Positions 8,424 through 15,347 of a DNA stretch of 64,000 bases are shown piece after piece. The notes under the pieces are model-generated. The model saw only the letters and a program-made list of their open reading frames with translations, searched no databases and was not told the DNA's origin. The position numbers and the translations under genes were made by a program. Source of the DNA: JBAXTZ01 sp041666525 (lineage in GTDB: Bacteria; Bacillota; Negativicutes; JBAXTZ01); assembly GCA_041666525.1 (NCBI GenBank), contig JBAYGT010000001.1, positions 62,001-126,000 on the forward strand. The letters run 5' to 3'. Positions within the stretch are counted from its first letter, which is position 1, and each line of letters starts with the position of its first letter.

Positions 8424-9029
8424 TCACCTGCCGTTTACTTTTAGATAGCGATTCTCAAGATTTTTTTCTTTCCAGGAAAAAACCGCAACCGTCATAACCG
8501 CGTTTAAATCGCCAGCGCCATTTTCAGTTTTATCAGCGGAAATATTCACACTTCTAATTGAAGTAAAGCGCATCGGATTGTCTTCCATTAACTTGAAATA
8601 GCGCATTAAATTAATGTAACTACCGTTAACATTAATGGTCATAGTCATTTCTTGGAATTTATCTTTATCAACCCACTGCGCCGGCGCAATAGAAGTCATA
8701 TTCACTCCGGCAGCCTGAGCAATTTTATTGGCGATAACAATATAATTACTAACATTGTTGTCATTAGGCAACAGCGTATTAAAAACCCGCATTGTTCGAT
8801 CAGTTTCCAATAAATAAGCGTCCAAATCCGGATGAGCTTTCAAAAAATCATCCAACTCTTTTACTTCTTGCAACAGTGTTTCATACTGTTTATCCAAGTC
8901 AGCGGCATGATTTATCGCTGGCACATACAAAAACGTGTATAACAAGAAAATAAAAGCTGCCACAACACCAACAAATATAACAATCTTCAATTTATCCGAT
9001 AATTCGCTAAAACTGAATTTTGTCGGCAT
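8424..9029 (-). CDS. pilO: Type IV pilus inner-membrane platform protein PilO
   Basis: 201 residues with one N-terminal membrane helix (about 16-36), a coiled-coil stretch (about 42-65) and a C-terminal alpha/beta ferredoxin-like domain with INVNGSYINLMRYFKLME, the usual PilO signature. PilO pairs with PilN and aligns the secretin with the platform. It lies after pilQ here, although the common order is M-N-O-P-Q. Identification rests on topology, the C-terminal motif and context. Confidence 0.75.
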   Translation of the reverse strand: MPTKFSFSELSDKLKIVIFVGVVAAFIFLLYTFLYVPAINHAADLDKQYETLLQEVKELDDFLKAHPDLDAYLLETDRTMRVFNTLLPNDNNVSNYIVIANKIAQAAGVNMTSIAPAQWVDKDKFQEMTMTINVNGSYINLMRYFKLMEDNPMRFTSIRSVNISADKTENGAGDLNAVMTVAVFSWKEKNLENRYLKVNGR

Positions 9030-9041
9030 CTTATCCTCCGC

Positions 9042-10361
9042 CTACTCAACCACCTTTGCTGTAACGAAAATAACTAATTCATCGTCGGCATTTTCTACAT
9101 CAGTCCCTTTAAATAACCAGCCGATAATTGGTAGATCACCTAACGCCCAAACTTTCGTATTACGAACAGTGGACTCATCCCTAATCAAACCGCCAATTAC
9201 GATCGTCTCACCATTTTTTAGCTGTAGCGAGGTATTGGCGGTGCGCTTGTAAATAGTATAATCATTAACGCCGTTAATCAGAACGACTTGCTCCGGCACA
9301 CTCTCTTCAACATATATTTCTACATTAATCGTATTATCTTGATTTATCCTTGGAATAAACTGCAAAACAATGCCTGTCTGCACCCGGTCCACGCTATAGG
9401 CTTGCTGATTATTATTACCAGGATCAGTATTTGTAGTCTGAGTAATTTCAGTGATTAATGGAATTTCCTTGCCGACATTAATTATTCCCGGTTTACCGTT
9501 GCTGGTCATAATATTCGGTCGCGCCATTAGTTTTGCTTTCCCAGATGTAATTAGCGCATCAATTTGGGCAGTGATATTCATACTTCCGCTGCTAAACTGT
9601 CCAGAACCAATAGCCAAATCACCGCTAAATTTCGACCAGTTCCATTCAATACCAAGTCCGGCACTGTCTGTTTTGGTCATTGACACTAGTTCCGCTTGTA
9701 TTGATACTTGCTTTTGCGGCATATCTAGCACATTTAGCATGTCACGAATCCGGTCGGCGTCACTACGGCCGCCGCGAAAAACAATCGCGTTGTTCAGAAC
9801 ATCTACATTCAGCGAACACGTGGCGTTGGAAACCGACAACGTCTTAATGCCTGACATGCTATTAGATAGTACACCTGTAGATACACCACCCGAGCTTGAA
9901 CTGCTTGAACTGCTCGAACTGCTCGTGCCTCCACCTTCAGATTTTTTTTCTATCTTCGGTGCATCAAAACCAACGGTCATGGCCACACTTGCAAACACTT
10001 CCTCCGCTCGCGCATTTTGCAATTTAAAAACAAATAATTCTCCGGGAACAATTTTAGCTGTCCCAAAGAACACTGTGCCGTTATTGATTTGATAAGAATA
10101 GCCTTTAACTTTGGCAATTGCATCTAAGGCCGCGTTGAACGATACGTTATTTATAGACATGGTAACCGTACCAGTAACATCATCGTCAACAATAATATTG
10201 GTATTGCTAATCGTAGCCAAAGTATATAGAACAACTTTAACATCTTCATTGACTACATTTATACTAACAGGCGTATTACCGGCGCTGGCGCTGGTTGAAA
10301 GAATAAGCATTACGACTAGAATCAGCACAAAAATGAATTTCTTTACTTTGCTATTTTTCAC
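9042..10361 (-). CDS. pilQ: Type IV pilus secretin PilQ (short form)
   Basis: 439 residues, starting at the second of two nearby GTG codons because GGGAGG lies 8 bases before it. A signal peptide (about 5-30) precedes a secretin/TonB short-N domain (about 33-100, INVVNEDVKVVLYTLATIS). A linker with eleven consecutive serines follows, and then the secretin barrel (about 210-439) with QTGIVLQFIPRI and NGETIVIGGLIRDE. It forms the outer-membrane pore for the pilus, which is direct evidence for a diderm envelope. It is much shorter than proteobacterial PilQ and has no AMIN domain. The serine tract is encoded by 9-bp AGCAGTTCA-like repeats and may vary in length. Confidence 0.9.
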   Translation of the reverse strand: MKNSKVKKFIFVLILVVMLILSTSASAGNTPVSINVVNEDVKVVLYTLATISNTNIIVDDDVTGTVTMSINNVSFNAALDAIAKVKGYSYQINNGTVFFGTAKIVPGELFVFKLQNARAEEVFASVAMTVGFDAPKIEKKSEGGGTSSSSSSSSSSSGGVSTGVLSNSMSGIKTLSVSNATCSLNVDVLNNAIVFRGGRSDADRIRDMLNVLDMPQKQVSIQAELVSMTKTDSAGLGIEWNWSKFSGDLAIGSGQFSSGSMNITAQIDALITSGKAKLMARPNIMTSNGKPGIINVGKEIPLITEITQTTNTDPGNNNQQAYSVDRVQTGIVLQFIPRINQDNTINVEIYVEESVPEQVVLINGVNDYTIYKRTANTSLQLKNGETIVIGGLIRDESTVRNTKVWALGDLPIIGWLFKGTDVENADDELVIFVTAKVVE

Positions 10362-10959
10362 CCAAACCACCTCCCGTAAGTTCTTTTGGTTGTTTTGCCG
10401 TGGACTGCAATTGTTGCTGATTTAGCGTTATCGGACCTGACGGAGAATTCAAAACAACATTACCATCAGAAATTTTTGCAACACTATATGGACCAAACGA
10501 ATTGCCGATACGATACACTTGCGTTTTACCGCCGTAGGAAATCAAGGCGTATTTTGTTATGCCCGATTTAGCAATTCCCTTTAATATTACATCGTTTCCA
10601 TAACTCGGCACATCAATTGCTACCCGATTTTTCTCACCAGAATTTTGAGCAGGGCCAACAGTCAGTTCAGCATGCGGTTTCACATCAAGTTCATTAGAAT
10701 AATGAAATAAATCGCGAATTTTTTGCTGCGGCATTGCAACTGCGGCAATTAAGGAGCTACCGCCTCTCGCAGTTGAGCGCGTAGTTGAAGATTTAGCGCC
10801 ATTGATCGCCGAATCATCCAACAACACCGTATTAATTAAATATACACCCCCAGCTGCAACAAGTATCGCTGCCGCAATAACGATAAACATTTGCAGCGAA
10901 ATTCGCTGCGCGTTCGACAATATTTTTTTCACTTTTCCTTGTACGGCTGCAATGTTCAT
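10351..10959 (-). CDS. pilP: PilP/GspC-like pilus assembly protein
   Basis: 202 residues with one membrane helix (about 23-45), a low-complexity linker and a small C-terminal beta domain (about 120-190). The pattern VILKGIA, then ALISYGGKTQVYRIGNSFG, then VAKISDGNVVLNS is like the HR domain of GspC and PilP, which bridges the inner platform to the secretin. The gene sits between pilN and pilQ and overlaps pilQ by 11 bp. It is not a lipoprotein, unlike classical PilP, so it may be nearer to GspC in architecture. Confidence 0.6.
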   Translation of the reverse strand: MNIAAVQGKVKKILSNAQRISLQMFIVIAAAILVAAGGVYLINTVLLDDSAINGAKSSTTRSTARGGSSLIAAVAMPQQKIRDLFHYSNELDVKPHAELTVGPAQNSGEKNRVAIDVPSYGNDVILKGIAKSGITKYALISYGGKTQVYRIGNSFGPYSVAKISDGNVVLNSPSGPITLNQQQLQSTAKQPKELTGGGLGEK

Positions 10960-11019
10960 AATTTCCTCTCAACAACCAGGACAAAGATTATCGGACTGAT
11001 TTACCAAGATTAACGATAT

Positions 11020-11718
11020 TCATTTAAAATTCGCAGTAATATCTACAGAAAACTTAACTTTGTTATTTTTAATATTTGCTTTTTCATCAGCTTTACTGTT
11101 GCTTGTCAAACCAGAAATTATCGGTTTGGTAAATCGCTTACTATTGTTGAGAATATCAACAAATTGAGCAACTACCGCATAGGATTCTGCCTCGCAAGTC
11201 ATGATAATATGCGTACCGTTATCATTCACAGCCACAACCTTTTGAACAGGCGGTTGTGCGCTCTGCTTATCGTCGTTTTGTTGCTTAATGCCACCTTTGC
11301 TATCGGTAGCTGGCTTATCTTTACCGTCACCCGCTTTTGCAGTGTTCGTTTGTACAATTTGACCACCGCCATTTAATGTCAATATTTTAACCTGACGGGG
11401 AACAACTATTGACAACTCTGATAATAACGCATACCACGGAACACGCTGCTCAGTAAACTTTATCAACTGCCCGCTCTTCGCATCTTTGAACTGTTTGTAT
11501 TTATTTAGCATGTTTATTTTTTCTTTAGACTGGCTAAGTATTCCGTAAATAGCTTCCGTATTCGCAATTTGGCTTTTTTTAGCCATATCATTGTAAGTCA
11601 AATCAATATACCCGCCAATGCAGGCAATCAAAATAATCAGAGATAACGCCAACAATATTCGGTTAATCGGTGACGAACGAATTCGTTGACGTTCGGGAAT
11701 AAGATTAATCTTTATCAC
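11020..11718 (-). CDS. pilN: Type IV pilus assembly protein PilN
   Basis: 232 residues beginning at a GTG whose bases overlap the pilM stop (GTGA), with GGGGAGAGG about 8 bases upstream. The cytoplasmic N-terminus IKINLIPERQRIR contains the INLxP motif that docks into PilM. A membrane helix (about 21-43) and a coiled coil follow, and then a periplasmic domain with VAQFVDILNNSKRF. A Gly/Lys/Asp-rich insertion (about 130-155) interrupts the periplasmic part. The ordering after pilM is canonical. Confidence 0.82.
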   Translation of the reverse strand: MIKINLIPERQRIRSSPINRILLALSLIILIACIGGYIDLTYNDMAKKSQIANTEAIYGILSQSKEKINMLNKYKQFKDAKSGQLIKFTEQRVPWYALLSELSIVVPRQVKILTLNGGGQIVQTNTAKAGDGKDKPATDSKGGIKQQNDDKQSAQPPVQKVVAVNDNGTHIIMTCEAESYAVVAQFVDILNNSKRFTKPIISGLTSNSKADEKANIKNNKVKFSVDITANFK

Positions 11719-12782
11719 ACTATATCGCCCTCTCCCCATAATGCTAAGCCGACCGATATCATCAACTGAGTCTCATATTGTTTAAGAAACTCGCGCTTAA
11801 AAACAGAATTAATGTTGAAATAGTCAAACAAATCAATCACATCAACCTGCATTTTCAAACGACTTTCAAATCTGGACGTTATTTCTGAAGCACTTAGGTT
11901 TTCGCCAATTAATAAAAATCTATCCACTACCGACATCGGATTCGTGGATTGAAAATAAGTAATTGTTCGGATAACATCACGCGTTAGGTCATCTATAAAC
12001 AGATTTAATCGATCATTATCCAGTTCGGTTAATTCATTGGTCTTTCCGGTGTCAAAATCTACAACATCATTATCTTCTGACTGTGCGGCTATCTTTTTCA
12101 AAACATCCTCAACCCTGTCCCAACCCAACGCGATAAGTCGGGAAATCATTGGTACTCCGCTTTCAAAAACAATGATTTTAGTATACAGTCGGTCGATATC
12201 AACAACAATCCGATTTCCGTCGGACGGTACCGTTCGTCCCAATGCCAACACTTCACTGTCTACCGCCAGCAACTTCAAACCCACTTCACGCATAACAACC
12301 ATCAGACTGTCCACGATTCGCTTAGGCACAGCAATGAGCAAAATCCGCATTTGCTTGTGTTCAGAACTCTCAGAAAGCACATGCATATCATAATAATGTT
12401 CTTCATTTGCTGCTGATGGAACGTATTTATCCAAATCCCAATGAAGAACTTCATTAGCCTCATTACTCGACATTAACGGCAGCTCAATCTGTCGAAGCAC
12501 CATGTCCCGGCTATTGATCGAAACAACTGCATAGTTAGTAGTAAAAAAATTGCGGGCTAAAACTTCTTTAAAAAAATCGATAAAACCGGCTTCGTTAATA
12601 ATATAACCATTATCCACTAACCCCTGCGGGATAGTCTCGATAGCAAAATTCTTAAAATACGGTTTTATTCCCTTGCGATAACGCACTTCGGACAATTTTA
12701 TTGAATCCGAATCAATATCGATACCCAATATTAAATTTATTTCCGGATAGATAAGCTTTCGGACAAGCGACATTAAATTCAT
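11715..12782 (-). CDS. pilM: Type IV pilus actin-like protein PilM
   Basis: 355 residues. The N-terminal LGIDIDSDSIKLSEV segment is the first nucleotide-binding motif of the actin-like fold. VVDIDRLYTKIIVF and FLLIGENLSAS are later strands of the same fold. PilM is cytoplasmic and recruits PilN. The ATG at 12782 has GAGG 5 bases upstream and is preferred to the upstream TTG. A run of heptanucleotide repeats fills the gap between this gene and the minor pilin before it. Confidence 0.85.
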   Translation of the reverse strand: MNLMSLVRKLIYPEINLILGIDIDSDSIKLSEVRYRKGIKPYFKNFAIETIPQGLVDNGYIINEAGFIDFFKEVLARNFFTTNYAVVSINSRDMVLRQIELPLMSSNEANEVLHWDLDKYVPSAANEEHYYDMHVLSESSEHKQMRILLIAVPKRIVDSLMVVMREVGLKLLAVDSEVLALGRTVPSDGNRIVVDIDRLYTKIIVFESGVPMISRLIALGWDRVEDVLKKIAAQSEDNDVVDFDTGKTNELTELDNDRLNLFIDDLTRDVIRTITYFQSTNPMSVVDRFLLIGENLSASEITSRFESRLKMQVDVIDLFDYFNINSVFKREFLKQYETQLMISVGLALWGEGDIV

Positions 12783-12810
12783 GTTTTCCTCGATCAACGG
12801 TCTGGAGATT

Positions 12811-12875
12811 AGGGATTAGGGGTTGGGGGTTGGGGGTTATCCTATACCCTATTCCCTATTCCCTAAATCCTAAAT
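12811..12875. repeat. Heptanucleotide repeat array, G-rich half then C-rich half
   Basis: Tandem 7-mers on the plus strand: GGGATTA, GGGGTTG, GGGGTTG, GGGGTTA, then after a short centre CCCTATT, CCCTATT, CCCTAAA, TCCTAAA. The two halves are roughly inverted, so the array could fold back on itself as an imperfect hairpin. The G-rich half has four G-runs, enough for an intramolecular G-quadruplex. It fills the gap between a minor pilin stop and the pilM start. Confidence 0.85.
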
Positions 12876-12878
12876 ACC

Positions 12879-13496
12879 TTATAAATGCGGATAAGTCATC
12901 GCAGTGCGAATTTCAATTTGTTGTGCGCCTTTTGCTGTCTGTGAATTGCTAAGTGCACTAGAATCTTGTGCGATGAAATCCAAGTATACAATCTCTTTTG
13001 TTCCAGTAGTTCCATTAGTACCACTACTATTTAGAAAAATTGTATCATTACCAGTACTTGGCAATATACTAACATTATTCTGTCCAGCAACATTATCACC
13101 AGTCAGGGGCTGGATACTTCCAGCAGTCGGATCACCTGTTTGGCTGTCAAACGAAGCAAAATAAATTCTGTTTACCGCATACCCACTAGTCACACAATTC
13201 GTACGAGTGTAAATATAACCTTTCCAAGCCGTTCCAGCCATAAAAACCAAATAATCCAAATGCTGCCCACCTGGCTCGATATTATAATAATATTTGTCTG
13301 CAGATCCAGCTATTTTTAAATTTCTCGACAAATGGTCGCTGGCAAACCTTGCAGTTTGCTGTGCCGAAGTCGCCGAATTGCTCTTATTCCAATATTTTGT
13401 AGCAGCGTTAAAAGCTACATATACGCTCATTAAAACAATGGCGCCTATCATCGAGCCAATCAACAGCTCAACAAGCGTAAACCCTTTTTTTCGCAT
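12879..13496 (-). CDS. Minor pilin, PilW-like (type IV prepilin)
   Basis: 205 residues. MRKKGFTLVELLIGSMIG is a class III signal with the G|FTLVE cleavage site for prepilin peptidase, followed by the long hydrophobic helix. The remainder is polar, rich in Ser, Thr, Gly and Asn, and has an NLKIAGSA segment as in PilW/PulJ-type minor pilins. The ATG at 13496 has GAGGTG 3-4 bases upstream. It probably sits at the pilus tip or primes assembly; its exact role is not evident. Confidence 0.75.
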   Translation of the reverse strand: MRKKGFTLVELLIGSMIGAIVLMSVYVAFNAATKYWNKSNSATSAQQTARFASDHLSRNLKIAGSADKYYYNIEPGGQHLDYLVFMAGTAWKGYIYTRTNCVTSGYAVNRIYFASFDSQTGDPTAGSIQPLTGDNVAGQNNVSILPSTGNDTIFLNSSGTNGTTGTKEIVYLDFIAQDSSALSNSQTAKGAQQIEIRTAMTYPHL

Positions 13497-13510
13497 AATC
13501 ACCTCAAAAA

Positions 13511-13969
13511 TCACGGAGCTACAGTATCAATTCTAATTCTGCCTGTTGCTAACTGCACAATAATAAACCGATTTTGTGTTGTCTCACTGGCAAGTTGTAA
13601 TTGAACATAATCGTGTCCATCGGTAATATGACCAATCAAAGTACCGTCATTTTGAAAATTCACGGTACTAACGTTGCCCGTTATAGCAACCCCTGTTGGT
13701 AGTTTAACTGTCTTTTCCGCATTAAAAGCATCATATTGGACTCGATAACTATTAGTAGCAGGACTCAGCATTATTTGATAGCTGGAATTTCCGTTAATGT
13801 TCTTCTGCTGCACATACAACATATTAGCCATTAGCTCGCGCGCTGCAACATCGAGATTTTTTCGTTGATTTGTTCCCGAAAAGCTCGTTACTGCAACGAA
13901 GACCAGTATTCCCAATATAGCTAAGGTTACCAAGACTTCCACTAATGTGAAACCGTTTTTATATTTCAC
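13511..13969 (-). CDS. Minor pilin, FimT/GspH-like
   Basis: 152 residues from a GTG with GGTGAT 8 bases upstream. KYKNGFTLVEVLVTLAILGIL is a prepilin signal with G|F cleavage and Glu5. The body (NLDVAARELMANMLYVQQKNI) matches the GspH/FimT pattern, a helix of this kind followed by a beta-rich C-terminus. It is tightly packed between pilD and the PilW-like gene. Confidence 0.75.
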   Translation of the reverse strand: MKYKNGFTLVEVLVTLAILGILVFVAVTSFSGTNQRKNLDVAARELMANMLYVQQKNINGNSSYQIMLSPATNSYRVQYDAFNAEKTVKLPTGVAITGNVSTVNFQNDGTLIGHITDGHDYVQLQLASETTQNRFIIVQLATGRIRIDTVAP

Positions 13970-13983
13970 GTCGCAACATCACC

Positions 13984-14781
13984 CTATACCAAACTCCAAT
14001 ACCAATTACATAACTGCGGTCCAAACAACACAAATACCAATGCGGAAATGGCCATGAACGGACCAAACGGCACCGGATCCTTACGTTTCTTTATTTTTAA
14101 TATCATAAGCATTATACCAGTTATACCGCCAATAATAAAGGCAAATAGCAACGACAACAACACCATTTTCCAACCTAACCACATTCCTAGTACAGCCGCG
14201 AACTTTACATCGCCGCCACCCATACCACCACGGCTGAGTAAAAATATCGCCGACATTAAAGCAAAACCGGCACCGGCGCCTAATGCCATCTGCCACCACC
14301 CCACGAAAGGAACCAGCGCGATACCAAGATGATAAGCGTTCTTGATTGCAAGTGAAGCAAAAAATTGTGCGTAACCATTAGCACAGAGCGACAGCAGCCC
14401 TAAAAATATTAGAATTTCATCAGGAATAATCTGCAAATCAAAATCGATCATCGTAATCGCCAGTAACGCCGCTGCAAACAAAGCCGCAAAAACAAATTGC
14501 TCGAAATTCCAGGTGTAATAATAACAAATTACGAACAGCAACCCACATACCAATTCAACCAATGGATAGCGGCTGGATATATTACAATGACAGTTGCGAC
14601 ACTTAGCACGCAGCAACAGCCAGCTAACTATCGGAATAAGATCAAACTTTTTTAAGAAATAACCGCAATTTGGACAATGTGATGCCGGTTTGGCAATAGA
14701 AAACCCATGCGGCAACCGATATATCACGACATTAAGAAAACTGCCGATACATAAGCCAAAAACAAAAATAAAAATCGTCAT
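13984..14781 (-). CDS. pilD: Prepilin peptidase / N-methyltransferase
   Basis: 265-residue polytopic membrane aspartyl protease. The cytoplasmic loop has the tetracysteine zinc site (Cys36, Cys39, Cys61, Cys64). The catalytic aspartates lie in TMIDFDLQIIPDE (Asp113) and GMGGGDVKFAAVLG (Asp191). It cuts the leader peptides of the three prepilins encoded next to it and methylates the new N-terminal residue. The start has GAGGG close upstream. Confidence 0.93.
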   Translation of the reverse strand: MTIFIFVFGLCIGSFLNVVIYRLPHGFSIAKPASHCPNCGYFLKKFDLIPIVSWLLLRAKCRNCHCNISSRYPLVELVCGLLFVICYYYTWNFEQFVFAALFAAALLAITMIDFDLQIIPDEILIFLGLLSLCANGYAQFFASLAIKNAYHLGIALVPFVGWWQMALGAGAGFALMSAIFLLSRGGMGGGDVKFAAVLGMWLGWKMVLLSLLFAFIIGGITGIMLMILKIKKRKDPVPFGPFMAISALVFVLFGPQLCNWYWSLV

Positions 14782-14791
14782 TATCCCTCAC

Positions 14792-14828
14792 AAAAAAATC
14801 TAAAGTGGGCAGAGTAACCTCTGCCCAC
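14792..14828 (-). terminator. Intrinsic terminator or attenuator after the major pilin gene
   Basis: On the minus strand a perfect 10-bp stem (GTGGGCAGAG / CTCTGCCCAC) with a 4-base loop is followed by TTTAGATTTTTTT. It lies immediately after the pilin stop and before pilD. It probably ends most pilin transcripts and lets a minority run on into the assembly genes. Confidence 0.85.
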
Positions 14829-14832
14829 ATAT

Positions 14833-15246
14833 TTACCAAGTTGTTAATGGGGTGTCACTAGTGTCGTACCAGCCCCAGCCTCCGTTATCATAAAATACTG
14901 CGCCACGCAAAACCGTATAAGAAGTACCTGAATTGGTGATTTTATAAGAATAACTGGTGCCGACTGAAAATCCCGACTGTGAAGTTGGTGGCGCCGGTAC
15001 AGCGGCCATATAACCACTAGTAGAAAGAAAAGTCAAGTCAGATGAAGTCGGCCATGCGCCATTGTCCATGTTATACAATTGCAACGCAGCATCAATCGAC
15101 GCCAAGTCCGAGAGAACTTTTTTTTGTTTGGCGACAATATCCTGACCAACGAATCTTGGCAAGATGATCGCTGCCAATATCCCAAGAATGGCAACAACAA
15201 CCAGTAACTCAACCACAGTAAATCCAAATTTGTTTTTTATTTTCAC
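14833..15246 (-). CDS. Type IV pilin (probable major subunit)
   Basis: 137 residues from a GTG with AAAGGTG 6-7 bases upstream. KIKNKFGFTVVELLVVVAIL is the prepilin leader plus transmembrane helix (G|F cleavage, Glu at mature position 5), as in PulG/PilA. The mature part has the pseudopilin-like SDLASIDAALQLYNMDNGAWP segment and a short Gly/Tyr/Ser-rich beta region without a disulfide pair. Its own promoter and the strong terminator after it suggest it is expressed more than the assembly genes. A type II pseudopilin is an alternative reading. Confidence 0.8.
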   Translation of the reverse strand: MKIKNKFGFTVVELLVVVAILGILAAIILPRFVGQDIVAKQKKVLSDLASIDAALQLYNMDNGAWPTSSDLTFLSTSGYMAAVPAPPTSQSGFSVGTSYSYKITNSGTSYTVLRGAVFYDNGGWGWYDTSDTPLTTW

Positions 15247-15315
15247 AACCATCACCTTTATGCTATATATAAATATCCATACTCTATCTACCGCAAACAA
15301 TAATCCACCAGTTTG

Positions 15316-15344
15316 ATTATACAGCATTTTTTCAAGCCTGAAAA
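15316..15344 (-). promoter_or_regulatory. Probable pilin promoter
   Basis: TTTTCA (15339-15344), a 17-bp spacer and a perfect TATAAT (15316-15321) on the minus strand give a leader of roughly 60 bases before the pilin GTG. It lies just after the stop of the preceding glycosyltransferase gene. Confidence 0.5.
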
Positions 15345-15347
15345 CTT

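Noticed and set aside
9895..9935. Poly-serine tract of pilQ as another heptamer array
   Set aside because: Its period is 9 bp and the units are unrelated to the 7-mers.
9451..10092. A 213-codon open frame on the plus strand opposite pilQ
   Set aside because: It is the antisense shadow of the secretin gene, without ribosome site or family motifs.
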